Source of the DNA: JAJNBD01 sp964471475
Lineage (GTDB): Bacteria; Pseudomonadota; Gammaproteobacteria; CAISUE01
Direction of reading: 5' to 3'
NCBI GenBank assembly: GCA_964471475.1
Contig: CAYYFQ010000014.1
Location: 1 to 45,203 of the forward strand
DNA length: 45,203 bases
How positions within the stretch are numbered: the first letter of the stretch is position 1; every line of letters begins with the position of its first letter. Shown piece by piece: positions 8,805-17,007 of the stretch. A program made the position numbers and the translations under genes. Below the pieces are notes generated by a model that did no database searches, had not been told where the DNA came from, and saw only the letters and a list, made by a program, of their open reading frames with translations.

Positions 8805-9760
8805 TAATCGCGACGCTCCAATACCCATTGATTAGCTCGCAAGTAATCTACGGTTTTTTTGATGCTTTGCTCGATACTGAGCGCAGGTTGCCAACCTAAG
8901 CTACGAATGTTAGCGCAATCTAGAAAAATAAAAGGATTATCACCAATCCAACCGCGCTCGCCCCCTGTATATTCTAACGTGGGCGCTACTTCCAAACTGT
9001 CACAAATCCAAGCAATAGAGTTGTTTACCTCACAATATTCATTGGTACCTAAATTAAAGATATTAATTTTATTCTTAGCATGCGTAATCGCACATAAAAT
9101 GGCGTTTAAACAGTCTTGAATGTAGAGATAAGATTTGCGTTGCTTCCCATTCCCTAAAACACGCAAATGATCAGGATGCTCCAATAGTTGTTTGTAAAAA
9201 TCGAATACATGACCGTGCGTATAACGCTCGCCTAAAATTGAGACGAAACGGAAAATATAGCCGGTAAATCCAAAGCCTTCACAATAAGCACTGATTAAAC
9301 CTTCACCAGCTAATTTGGACGCGCCATATAAAGAGGTTTGAATAGGAAATGGCGCATTTTCAGGAGTAGGAATTTTTTCAGCCTCCCCATAAACGGAACC
9401 TGTGGAAGAAAAAGCAATATGACGAATATTGTTAGCACGCATCGCCTCCAATACATTAAAAGTCGCAATAGTGTTTTGATGCAAGTCTTTGCTTGGATGA
9501 TCGGTCCCAAAACGCACATCCGCATTGGCCGCCAAATGAAACACAAACTCGCACCCTTTCATCGCATTTTTTAATGCCATTTCATCGAGCAAATCGGCCT
9601 CTACCAACGTAAATTTAGGATTGCCGCTGGCATCATCTAAAAACTCTTTCAAGCCGGTAGATAAATTGTCATACCCCACCACTTCATGGCCTGTCGATAA
9701 CAAACGGTCCACTAAACTGCTACCAATAAATCCCGCCGCGCCAGTTACAAAATATTTCAT
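8804..9760 (-). CDS. NAD-dependent sugar-nucleotide epimerase/dehydratase
   Basis: A 318-residue extended SDR related to UDP-glucose 4-epimerase (GalE-like). The motif TGAAGFIGSSL starts at residue 6, YDNLSTG lies near 35-41, HLAANADV in the middle, and the active site shows SSTGSVYGE and SLYGASK. It interconverts or dehydrates an NDP-sugar. The operon's other products point to GDP or UDP sugars. It overlaps the upstream gtrA gene by four bases and is coupled to the SDR gene downstream. Specificity for a 4-epimerisation is likely from family resemblance but not proven. Confidence 0.87.
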   Translation of the reverse strand: MKYFVTGAAGFIGSSLVDRLLSTGHEVVGYDNLSTGLKEFLDDASGNPKFTLVEADLLDEMALKNAMKGCEFVFHLAANADVRFGTDHPSKDLHQNTIATFNVLEAMRANNIRHIAFSSTGSVYGEAEKIPTPENAPFPIQTSLYGASKLAGEGLISAYCEGFGFTGYIFRFVSILGERYTHGHVFDFYKQLLEHPDHLRVLGNGKQRKSYLYIQDCLNAILCAITHAKNKINIFNLGTNEYCEVNNSIAWICDSLEVAPTLEYTGGERGWIGDNPFIFLDCANIRSLGWQPALSIEQSIKKTVDYLRANQWVLERRD

Positions 9761-10143
9761 ATGTCCTCTTGATGTTTAAAAACCCAAAGCTTTGATAACA
9801 CAAACCCCAAACCAACGGTAGCAATAATTGCTAAAGCAGCTGCGATGGGCGGATACAGCGCAAATGTTTTCACACCTACATGAACCACACCTAAACTAAT
9901 GAGATAGTTAATCCCCACCATCACAACGTATTTCTTTAGATTACGCCACAATGGTTGATGCTTCATCGCTCGAAAAGTAATATATCTATTTCCCAAAAAA
10001 TGCACGAGCACCGATACAAAATAAGCGGCCGTCACAGACATCGCGTTTGGCCAATGAAAAAAATGCCAGCAAACGGTAAATGTAGCTAGATTCACCACGG
10101 CTGAACTGCCACCTACCATGAGAAATAAAAAAAGGCTCCGCAT
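9757..10143 (-). CDS. GtrA-family membrane protein
   Basis: A 128-residue integral membrane protein with four predicted helices. The family hallmarks are VGGSSAVVNLATF near the start, FLGNRYITFR in the middle, and LSKLWVFKH at the C-terminus. GtrA proteins are thought to flip polyprenyl-phosphate-linked monosaccharides across the inner membrane. The GtrB-like GT2 encoded three genes downstream in the same operon is the natural partner, so the pair may add a side-branch sugar to O-antigen in the periplasm. It is the first gene of this operon. Upstream, an AT-rich palindrome (ATTTTA/TAAAAT, 10182-10196) could contain a -10 element, but I see no good -35. Confidence 0.86.
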   Translation of the reverse strand: MRSLFLFLMVGGSSAVVNLATFTVCWHFFHWPNAMSVTAAYFVSVLVHFLGNRYITFRAMKHQPLWRNLKKYVVMVGINYLISLGVVHVGVKTFALYPPIAAALAIIATVGLGFVLSKLWVFKHQEDI

Positions 10144-10243
10144 GTTTATTTTAGTATTCCTGACGTGCTGCTTGGGGGAGTATTTTATCGTAAAATGAGG
10201 GGAGAAGCGACTCTATCATCCGGCGAGAACGCGTGACGGAGAG

Positions 10244-10296
10244 TAGGGCATGTTTACTATTCTAGGGAGACACCCTAGCATGGTAAACATGCCCTA
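10244..10296. repeat. Inverted repeat with nested stem
   Basis: The arms TAGGGCATGTTTAC (10244-10257) and GTAAACATGCCCTA (10283-10296) are perfect complements over 14 bases. An inner stem CTAGGG/CCCTAG (10262-10267/10273-10278) lies inside. No T-tract follows on either strand, so this is not a typical intrinsic terminator. It may be a dispersed palindromic repeat or a protein-binding palindrome. Confidence 0.75.
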
Positions 10297-10300
10297 GCAC

Positions 10301-10412
10301 TGAGGCATCCCTAAAATTATAATACCTTATGATGTCAGCAAAGGCTGCTTAGTACTTGTCATGCCAGCCTGCGCTGGCATGACAAGCTTGAAAAAAATTT
10401 AGGGATACCTCA
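10301..10412. repeat. MITE-like element with terminal inverted repeats and a central hairpin
   Basis: About 112 bases bounded by near-identical inverted ends: TGAGGCATCCCTAAAATT (10301-10318) against the complement of 10395-10412 (TGAGGTATCCCTAAATTT). Near its right half is a perfect 14-bp hairpin, CTTGTCATGCCAGC (10355-10368) and GCTGGCATGACAAG (10373-10386), with loop CTGC. It has no coding capacity. Small size, inverted ends and an internal palindrome fit a MITE or REP/BIME-type repeat. No clear target-site duplication was identified. Confidence 0.65.
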
Positions 10413-10451
10413 GCATTTTCAAAAACTGTTAAAGCCAAGTTTGACTTAATT

Positions 10452-11519
10452 TTACATAACAGAAGGACGGTCAACTGCGGCTAATTCTTGCATATAAGGA
10501 GACAGATCAACTTCAGTGTTGTCTTTGTCGTCAACCCATCGCTTTTTTGCCAAAATGGCTGCTGCCGTCTTCGAACCTTGTTCACTAGCTCGTTGCAAAT
10601 ACTCTACTGCTTTTTGCATATCTTGACCACCTTGTTGTGGAATTATACTTTTTCCCGCATGGCATTCCGCCAAGAAGAAAGAAGCTTGCTTATCTCCTTC
10701 TATCGAACCCTGCTCTAGAATTATAATTCCTCTTTGCGGATCAGCTAGAAAATTTATTCTAAATGGAATAGTTTCAACATTGGCTATTTGACCGTCGGAA
10801 GATAAGTCATAGATGCACGTGACTAACTGATCATCTAAAGTAATATTCTTCACGTCTGTCACAGGATACTCTAAGGCTTTATGTTTTTCTACTTTTTGAC
10901 AAATAGCCGCATCATGTTTAACGAGCTCAGCAATCGTTCCCGCTGGAGGTATAGTAAATACCGCCCCCCTCTTACCAACAGCCACAAGTAAACCAACGGT
11001 GGCTTTATCCTCTATAGGGGCTGACAATAATTTTTGCCCTTCTCTTAAAAACAAAACTTCTTTTATTAGCCATTTTTCGAGTGAATCCACTGGAGCAACT
11101 TCAGGCAAAGGAAGACTTATTTCAGCTGCAGCCTCTTGAAGAGTCACCAGGCCAGGAGCAAAATAGGGTTTTGTTTCCTCTCGAGCAAATTGAACCCAAA
11201 GATGTCGATAAATTTCCTCCACCCCCTCATCGGGTTGAATATTCTCTTTTATCATCCCCAAAAGTATAACAGCTAAGCGGCTCAAAGCTGTCACAGGAAT
11301 ATCTTCCTCTGGCGATAAATCTTTTAAGTCTTCCTCAAGGAATGCTAAAAGCCGATCACGATACCCAGCACTTATTAAGTTTTGAGATTGTATAGGAGTA
11401 GTGCCACCTGAAGCCGAAGCTCTCCACAAAGGGCTACACCTAATAATCGCAGCTCCTTGAGCACCAGTTGTAGTACGTTTATCTGGCATTAAAGCTTTTT
11501 CTAAAACTGATTTTTTCAT
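10452..11519 (-). CDS. Hypothetical protein, possible Sel1-like motif
   Basis: I do not recognise this 355-residue protein. It is soluble, without signal peptide or membrane helix. The N-terminal 50 residues are basic and low in order. An acidic helical section follows (DRLLAFLEEDLKDLSPEED, about 54-72). Near the C-terminus, KAVEYLQRASEQGSKTAA resembles one Sel1/TPR-like helix pair. The start is preceded by AAGGAA about ten bases upstream. It lies alone between two polysaccharide transcription units and is flanked by structured repeats on both sides, which suggests insertion. In a Legionella/Coxiella-like genome such orphan proteins are sometimes secretion-system effectors, but no specific signal was demonstrated. 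Confidence 0.75.
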   Translation of the reverse strand: MKKSVLEKALMPDKRTTTGAQGAAIIRCSPLWRASASGGTTPIQSQNLISAGYRDRLLAFLEEDLKDLSPEEDIPVTALSRLAVILLGMIKENIQPDEGVEEIYRHLWVQFAREETKPYFAPGLVTLQEAAAEISLPLPEVAPVDSLEKWLIKEVLFLREGQKLLSAPIEDKATVGLLVAVGKRGAVFTIPPAGTIAELVKHDAAICQKVEKHKALEYPVTDVKNITLDDQLVTCIYDLSSDGQIANVETIPFRINFLADPQRGIIILEQGSIEGDKQASFFLAECHAGKSIIPQQGGQDMQKAVEYLQRASEQGSKTAAAILAKKRWVDDKDNTEVDLSPYMQELAAVDRPSVM

Positions 11520-11814
11520 AACAAAAGATTCCTTAAATTTATATTTATTAAAAGATAGTTATCAACGCATCAGAAAAATATAATCTCAGGTCGTCATTTT
11601 ATAATACTAAAGCTTAATAGAAAATTAAGGGCACTGATCTTCCCCGGGTTTTGTAGACAGTCCCTTAAGAGGTCGTGAGATTCGCTGTAAGCGGATCGAG
11701 CTGGTGAGGGGTGTTCTGTGCAAAGCACACAAAATTATTTTTGTATGCGCTTCACGCATTTTTATACCCCTCACCGCTTCGACGCCTATGGCGTCAACTT
11801 AGGCAATTGTGATG
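11520..11814. other. Non-coding region containing a cloverleaf-like repeat
   Basis: No gene is seen. The part near 11520-11640 is AT-rich and precedes the hypothetical gene on the minus strand, so it should hold its promoter. The part at 11696-11782 is a large inverted repeat with two inner hairpins, listed separately. It lies just after the stop of the membrane-protein operon ending at 11815. Confidence 0.6.
11696..11782. repeat. Cloverleaf-like inverted repeat, possible terminator
   Basis: The outer arms are TCGAGCTGGTGAGGGGT (11696-11712) and the near-complement ACCCCTCACCGCTTCGA (11766-11782). Inside are two perfect small hairpins: TGTGC-AAA-GCACA (11717-11729) and ATGCG-CTTCA-CGCAT (11745-11759). 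A transcript would fold into a three-way junction. It begins about 30 bases beyond the stop of the minus-strand operon, so it could end transcription, but it lacks a T-run. It could equally be a dispersed repeat. Confidence 0.6.
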
Positions 11815-13509
11815 CTAGCGTAAGCTCATGACTGCCTGGAGAAGATATCTTAAAAAGTTGCCCGTCCTTGAAAAAACTCTATAATTGCGCGCTAACCACA
11901 ACACACCTACCACCATCCACGCAATAGCGCTCACCCAGTTTGCCCATCGCAAACCTAAAAATTTTTCTGCAATCACATTCGTACCGCGGCTAACTGAAAT
12001 TTCTGTTAATACTTTTTTATCAATCACCACTGGATCATAAACAACAGGCATTTTATTCACTGCGATTTGTAGTAAATCTCGGTAGTACAAAACAGGTAAC
12101 ACTATTTTTTTCACCGCGCTATTATTTTGAAATTCACAATTTTTTACCGTATAGTGTTGATGACAATAAAGTACCGCGCTGCTCGAAGCTTTGGACCCAA
12201 CAAGGTCCGCGCTCGTCATATAATCATCTACTGTAGAATGAATCAAAATAGCTGGTAGCTTGTCGATGGTGTCGTTGGGGCCACCCGCCATATTATGCAA
12301 CCATGGACGATCAAACAAAATAATTAATATCACCAATATAAAAATAAAGCGTGGAGGGACAGCGCCTTTAAAAACCCATAACAATGCAAAACCAAATAAA
12401 ACACTACCCACTACCATAAGCTCAGTAATTAAACGATAACTAAATTGCATAATCACTATTAATTTAGGTAAATATGACCAACAATCAATCGGTGACCAGA
12501 CTGCAAAAAAAATGAGCGCATAAAAAAGCATCAGTGCTTTAACCAGCTGGTGTTCTTTCATAAAAACACCATCTTTCAAAAAAACCCATGCGCAAATAAT
12601 AAAACCACTCACTAAAGGTATTCCCAAAGATATATAACCTTCTCCCGTAATCGTATTATTGCTTGGAATGGGCATAGGACTTAATGGTTTTAAAGAAAAT
12701 AAAGAACTTAAAGAAGTCATAAAATTATAATTAAATGGATTGCCAAGCGCATGATGAATATTAAAATCCGAGCTCACCCATAAAATAGGTGCCAAATACC
12801 AAGCAGCTAATAGCTTTCCCAATGACATAGCAAGAAAAACGATCAATAAATTGCTCCAATATTTTTTTTCTACTAGTGTCAAAAAAACAATAAACAAACT
12901 AAAAAATAAAGCGCCATAAACAAAACTAATCAAGTGCGTCATTGCTAAAATCGCCCACGCTATGGCCACCCAAATGAAATAAGATAATTTTTTTTCACCA
13001 AATAAGCGTGCACTATAATAAATTGCCCAAGGTAATAAAGCTTGCCCTAGTGTTTCGGTAAAATCTTGGCGACTAGTGAGGTTGATTAACAAATAAGGAG
13101 CCGTCATATAAACTACGCCACATAAAAATCCAATACCGCGCTCATGTGTTAACCAAGCTGTTAATCTATAAATAAAAAAACCACTCAAACTCAACGTAAC
13201 CAGCAGTAGAATTTTATAAACCACAAAAGGATTTTTGATAAAAAAGTTTAATATACCGCCCACTAAGTAAACAATGGGCGCATAAAATTGAAATTGTGCG
13301 TACCCTAATCCCTCATGCATATGAGGGCTAATACGTAAAGGAAATTGATGTTGTTGAAGAGCAATTTTTGCATCGATAATATTAGCGGTATGAAATTGAA
13401 TGTCACCTCCTGGCAAAAAAATGTTCGAGCTAAATGCGGTCAGCAATGCCACACCTAAGATGCTATAAAAAATAAAACTCAATACATTATCTGAAATTCG
13501 CATATTCAT
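11815..13509 (-). CDS. Polytopic membrane protein, probable GT-C-type glycosyltransferase
   Basis: A 564-residue protein with many hydrophobic helices across nearly the whole length. After the first helix comes PGGDIQFH (Asp36), an acidic-plus-His motif in the first outward loop. The HEGLGYAQFQFYAPIVYL segment is typical of large bacterial membrane proteins annotated as 6-pyruvoyl-tetrahydropterin-synthase-related or YfhO-like GT-C proteins. Such enzymes use polyprenyl-phosphate sugars on the periplasmic face. A non-membrane section lies at about 410-510, and a final helix is near 530-550. The start overlaps the previous gene by four bases (ATGA). It is the last of four similar-sized membrane proteins in one operon. 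The exact sugar is unknown. Confidence 0.8.
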   Translation of the reverse strand: MNMRISDNVLSFIFYSILGVALLTAFSSNIFLPGGDIQFHTANIIDAKIALQQHQFPLRISPHMHEGLGYAQFQFYAPIVYLVGGILNFFIKNPFVVYKILLLVTLSLSGFFIYRLTAWLTHERGIGFLCGVVYMTAPYLLINLTSRQDFTETLGQALLPWAIYYSARLFGEKKLSYFIWVAIAWAILAMTHLISFVYGALFFSLFIVFLTLVEKKYWSNLLIVFLAMSLGKLLAAWYLAPILWVSSDFNIHHALGNPFNYNFMTSLSSLFSLKPLSPMPIPSNNTITGEGYISLGIPLVSGFIICAWVFLKDGVFMKEHQLVKALMLFYALIFFAVWSPIDCWSYLPKLIVIMQFSYRLITELMVVGSVLFGFALLWVFKGAVPPRFIFILVILIILFDRPWLHNMAGGPNDTIDKLPAILIHSTVDDYMTSADLVGSKASSSAVLYCHQHYTVKNCEFQNNSAVKKIVLPVLYYRDLLQIAVNKMPVVYDPVVIDKKVLTEISVSRGTNVIAEKFLGLRWANWVSAIAWMVVGVLWLARNYRVFSRTGNFLRYLLQAVMSLR

Positions 13510-15320
13510 TGCTCACAATAAAATAAATCGAATTGATTGGTATGATATTTAACTACACAGTTTTTTCGATGCTCCGGCTTATCTGGCGTCGCTTCTAAAA
13601 CCCAATGAGTATTATCCGGAATTTTTGGTACCCGCCATGGACGATAAGCCATTACCGTTTCCCAAGCGCGTTTGGTCCAAAATAAATTTAAGGAATCTTG
13701 AAATGCATATTCGTTCATTAAAAAAATACTGAAGTCATCATGGGTATCCATCAGCATATTTTTACCCGCGGTCAGTTGCATCAAGGCTTGCATCTGCTGG
13801 GGCACCATAATTTGTGAAAGTGGCGTATATTGACTCGCATAACGCTCTTTCATTTTTGTGAAATTGCCAAAAGCCCCAAAAATCATAAGTATGAAAACAA
13901 AAGTGAAAAACCTCCTTTGAAAACGAGTTATATCAGGTGCTTCCAATAAATTTACAAGGGCGAGCACACTCAGTAAATAGCCCACTCCGGCCAGCTGATA
14001 AACCACATAATAGATACTCATTTCCTGTTTATAAAAAGTAACCCACACCAAAACAAGTGGAAATATTAAAAAAGAAGTTGCCAAATAATTTCTTTTTCTT
14101 AATGCATATAAAGCACAAATGCAACAAAAAAATACAATTATACTTCCCAAATTGTAAGCAGCTCTCGGATGCAAAAAAGATTGTGCATTATCATAAGTGA
14201 GCAACCCGTAAGTAACAGGAATAACTTTATTTAAAAACATTGAAGAAACTTGTTCTTTTTGGGCAAGAAGTAATTGAGGAAGAGCTAAGATTCCCATAAA
14301 AATTATGGGAATCGCTGTGATGATAAAAGCCAGCTTTATACGATTAAATTGATAACGAACCGGGTATCTCATTTTCCAATCCTCAAGCGTTTTTAAACAT
14401 GTTGCTAAAAAAAGAGTGCCCATAAAAATAAAAGTGATGGGGTTTCCAGGATATAAACTTGCCATCCCAAGTGTTAATAAAATCAAATGAACAATTTTTA
14501 TTCCCTGATCGGCCAAATAGTCCGCCAAAATTATTTTTAAAGATAATCCCGCTAAAGTTAATAAAGAAAAATAGCCAATGATTTTTCCAAGATACCCCGC
14601 ATAACCAAACCCCAATAAGGAAGAAAAAAGAAGAGCAAAGGTTAATAAAAAAATCGTTCGTTTTCTATTTGCATAAACTCCCACCACTCCTAATACACCT
14701 GCACAAAAAGCTACCCCGATAATAAAATCATAAAGATAATGAGAAAGAGCGTTGTTTTTCAACCACAGTATGGCTGCATAGAAATAATAAGTTCCAAATC
14801 GTTTATCCCCCTCAAAAGCAAATGCTGGCCAACTTTGATAAATATGCTGAGGTGAAAGAAGTGGAGGCTCATGTATTGAATGATGCAAAATCCAATATGC
14901 CACATTGGCATAACCCAATTGATCAGAACCATCCATATATACCAAAGTGGGTTGCAAATAATGAACGCTATGGTAATTAGTAATGTAAACCACTCCAGCA
15001 ACCAAAAGAAGCAAACAACGCATCGCAAAATTAAAATAAAGTGGGCGTTCGAGAGGATAAATTTTAACTGCGCTGAAGGATAAATATATTCCAATCGCTA
15101 AGCTTAAGCCTAACGCCAACTTAAAACTGAAACCGATTGCTCCATAAAATACAGCACATCCCAGTCCAAGCCCCATCATACCTGCAATGGGTGATGAAAA
15201 AATCACCAAATTCTTTTTTGAACAAAATGGGCTTACCAAAAAAAATCCATTCAAGCCTAATATCAAGAGAAGTAGCAACACTTGTACATAAAGCATTAAA
15301 AAATAAAACAAATGAATCAT
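13506..15320 (-). CDS. Large polytopic membrane protein, GT-C-like
   Basis: A 604-residue protein with a dozen or more predicted membrane helices and a short soluble C-terminal domain (about 490-604). An outward loop near residue 130 carries VYMDGSDQLGY (Asp130, Asp133), the acidic type of motif used by GT-C transferases for metal and lipid-phosphate-sugar binding. AAGGTG precedes ATG 15320. It lies between two other large membrane proteins in an operon headed by a GT2 gene. I do not recognise a named family. A role in adding or polymerising O-antigen sugars in the periplasm is inferred from the motif and neighbours. Confidence 0.75.
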   Translation of the reverse strand: MIHLFYFLMLYVQVLLLLLILGLNGFFLVSPFCSKKNLVIFSSPIAGMMGLGLGCAVFYGAIGFSFKLALGLSLAIGIYLSFSAVKIYPLERPLYFNFAMRCLLLLVAGVVYITNYHSVHYLQPTLVYMDGSDQLGYANVAYWILHHSIHEPPLLSPQHIYQSWPAFAFEGDKRFGTYYFYAAILWLKNNALSHYLYDFIIGVAFCAGVLGVVGVYANRKRTIFLLTFALLFSSLLGFGYAGYLGKIIGYFSLLTLAGLSLKIILADYLADQGIKIVHLILLTLGMASLYPGNPITFIFMGTLFLATCLKTLEDWKMRYPVRYQFNRIKLAFIITAIPIIFMGILALPQLLLAQKEQVSSMFLNKVIPVTYGLLTYDNAQSFLHPRAAYNLGSIIVFFCCICALYALRKRNYLATSFLIFPLVLVWVTFYKQEMSIYYVVYQLAGVGYLLSVLALVNLLEAPDITRFQRRFFTFVFILMIFGAFGNFTKMKERYASQYTPLSQIMVPQQMQALMQLTAGKNMLMDTHDDFSIFLMNEYAFQDSLNLFWTKRAWETVMAYRPWRVPKIPDNTHWVLEATPDKPEHRKNCVVKYHTNQFDLFYCEQ

Positions 15321-15338
15321 AAACTACACCTTAATTTT

Positions 15339-17003
15339 TTAATTACGCTCAAATACCTTTAATTGGCAATTATTTACATAATATACTTTTAGCAAATAAA
15401 AATGTTTGTTAAGCACTGGACTTAACTCAGATCTCATTTGCATCACACTATCCGTTAATGGGTATCTAAACGCTGGCAGCTGACAATTTTCTTCAAAAAC
15501 AACATAATTTGATTTCAATAAAGCATCAATCGCATTTTTTTTAGAAATAGGGAAAATTTGTCCTCCAAGAGGAGTAACATTAACTGTTAACCAGCGATGA
15601 TATTTTTCAAAATAAAAATCACTGATCCCATTGCTCGCGAGATAATCCACAATTTTATTAAAAGAAATAGTAATTTCTGTTTGGTGATGCGCCAAAGCTT
15701 GATTGCCAATGAGTGTATAGAGCGCTGAAATAGTGGGCCAATCTTTTAACGCATCATGATTCGGTTTTCGAAGCAAATGATGCCCAGCCGTCCAAAAACA
15801 ACACAAAATAACCAAGACAAGAATCGTTTGACGAATTTTCACAAAAAGCGTGCGCGGGATTTTTTTTCCGATAGGAACAGCGCTAACGATCATTTCACAA
15901 ACAATCCACCAAAAAGGAACTAAAATTAAACTAAATACAAGCGGAGATTTTACAGCATCTAATGTTAATATGACGTAAGGCATCACAATGAAAAGTATTA
16001 AAGGAAACAAATTGGGATCCGTTTCCATTTTCTCTTCAAAATAATAGTGCGCTCTTTTTAAAATTAAAGCAGGAAAAACCGCCAATGCTATCAGCACCCA
16101 AAAAATAATTTTTAGAGGGGGCGTAATATTAAATTCCCAAAAATTGTGTGGATAAAATAGAAGACTTCCCCCCAAAGAATGTACCCCTTGCTCAAGCAAG
16201 CGAATATTTTTTTCATTACTAAGAACATGGCCTACATAATAATAACCATAAAGTGCTTTATAAAAGCAAAAAAAGTAGAGCGCCACTCCCACAATTGTAA
16301 CAAGTAAAATGATTGCTAAATTTTTTTGATCAGTATGCGAGCGAAGCCGCGAAGAAAAAAAAGTTATGCCTAAGTATGTAGAAAAAAACCCAATCAAATA
16401 AGTTGCGGAGATAAAACGTATTCCAAGTAACAACAAAATCGTTATCGCCATTAACACGTTAAACTTTTTTATCGAAAACCCACGAGATAAAACAAATAAG
16501 CTTACCAAAGCTCCATACAAACAAGTTGCTGCAAAATCCATACGAAAATCAAATAAGCCGCCCGCTCCGCGATAAAGAAAGCCCGGTGCGATGACCAACC
16601 CCCACAATAAAAATACCATTATTCGACTTTGATATCGTTGATAAGCTGCATAAACAAGGGTGCATTGCATAAACACAAAAAACAAAAAATTGACTGACAA
16701 TGCAACCAACCGAGATGCACCAAATAGAAAGAAAAATCCCACCGTAAATAATTGATACAGAACTCCTGTCGCTATCCAAGAAAAATCATGAATATTTCCT
16801 TGATGAGTTAAAAACAAAAGTAATCGATAACAATTTTTTAAATAATCTGTTTGATCAAAATAAGCAGGATAATAGGGCGCAATATTGACTAGCACATAGC
16901 GGCGAAATAAAAAAAATTCAATGGAGAAAACCACCAAACAACTTAACAAAAGCTTGTATTGAAAAGAAGATGCAACCTTAGATACTGACATTTTTTCAAA
17001 CAT
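15339..17003 (-). CDS. Large polytopic membrane protein, GT-C/GT39-like
   Basis: A 554-residue membrane protein. After the first helix the outward loop reads YPAYFDQTDYL (Asp50, Asp53), an acidic motif in the position used by GT39/GT-C mannosyl- and arabinosyltransferases. About ten more helices follow, then a soluble C-terminal domain of roughly 130 residues (from about 425). I chose ATG 17003 because AGGTGATAGC precedes it. The longer reading from 17078 would overlap the upstream gene by 71 bases. The gap to that gene is only four bases, so expression is coupled. The donor is probably a polyprenyl-phosphate sugar, but this is inference. Confidence 0.77.
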   Translation of the reverse strand: MFEKMSVSKVASSFQYKLLLSCLVVFSIEFFLFRRYVLVNIAPYYPAYFDQTDYLKNCYRLLLFLTHQGNIHDFSWIATGVLYQLFTVGFFFLFGASRLVALSVNFLFFVFMQCTLVYAAYQRYQSRIMVFLLWGLVIAPGFLYRGAGGLFDFRMDFAATCLYGALVSLFVLSRGFSIKKFNVLMAITILLLLGIRFISATYLIGFFSTYLGITFFSSRLRSHTDQKNLAIILLVTIVGVALYFFCFYKALYGYYYVGHVLSNEKNIRLLEQGVHSLGGSLLFYPHNFWEFNITPPLKIIFWVLIALAVFPALILKRAHYYFEEKMETDPNLFPLILFIVMPYVILTLDAVKSPLVFSLILVPFWWIVCEMIVSAVPIGKKIPRTLFVKIRQTILVLVILCCFWTAGHHLLRKPNHDALKDWPTISALYTLIGNQALAHHQTEITISFNKIVDYLASNGISDFYFEKYHRWLTVNVTPLGGQIFPISKKNAIDALLKSNYVVFEENCQLPAFRYPLTDSVMQMRSELSPVLNKHFYLLKVYYVNNCQLKVFERN

Positions 17004-17007
17004 GCTA

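Larger units (their letters stand above)
10144..10451. other. Non-coding region with two strong hairpins
   Basis: No plausible gene is present. The segment lies between the stop of the unrecognised gene at 10452 and the start of the polysaccharide operon. It must contain the operon promoter, perhaps around 10180-10200. It carries a 14-bp perfect inverted repeat at 10244-10257/10283-10296 with a second inner stem, and a separate element with terminal inverted repeats at 10301-10412. Both are listed separately. Confidence 0.6.

Noticed and set aside
10244..10296. Hairpin as an intrinsic terminator of the gene ending at 10452
   Set aside because: It lies over 150 bases past the stop and has no T-tract on the minus strand, so it is listed as a repeat.
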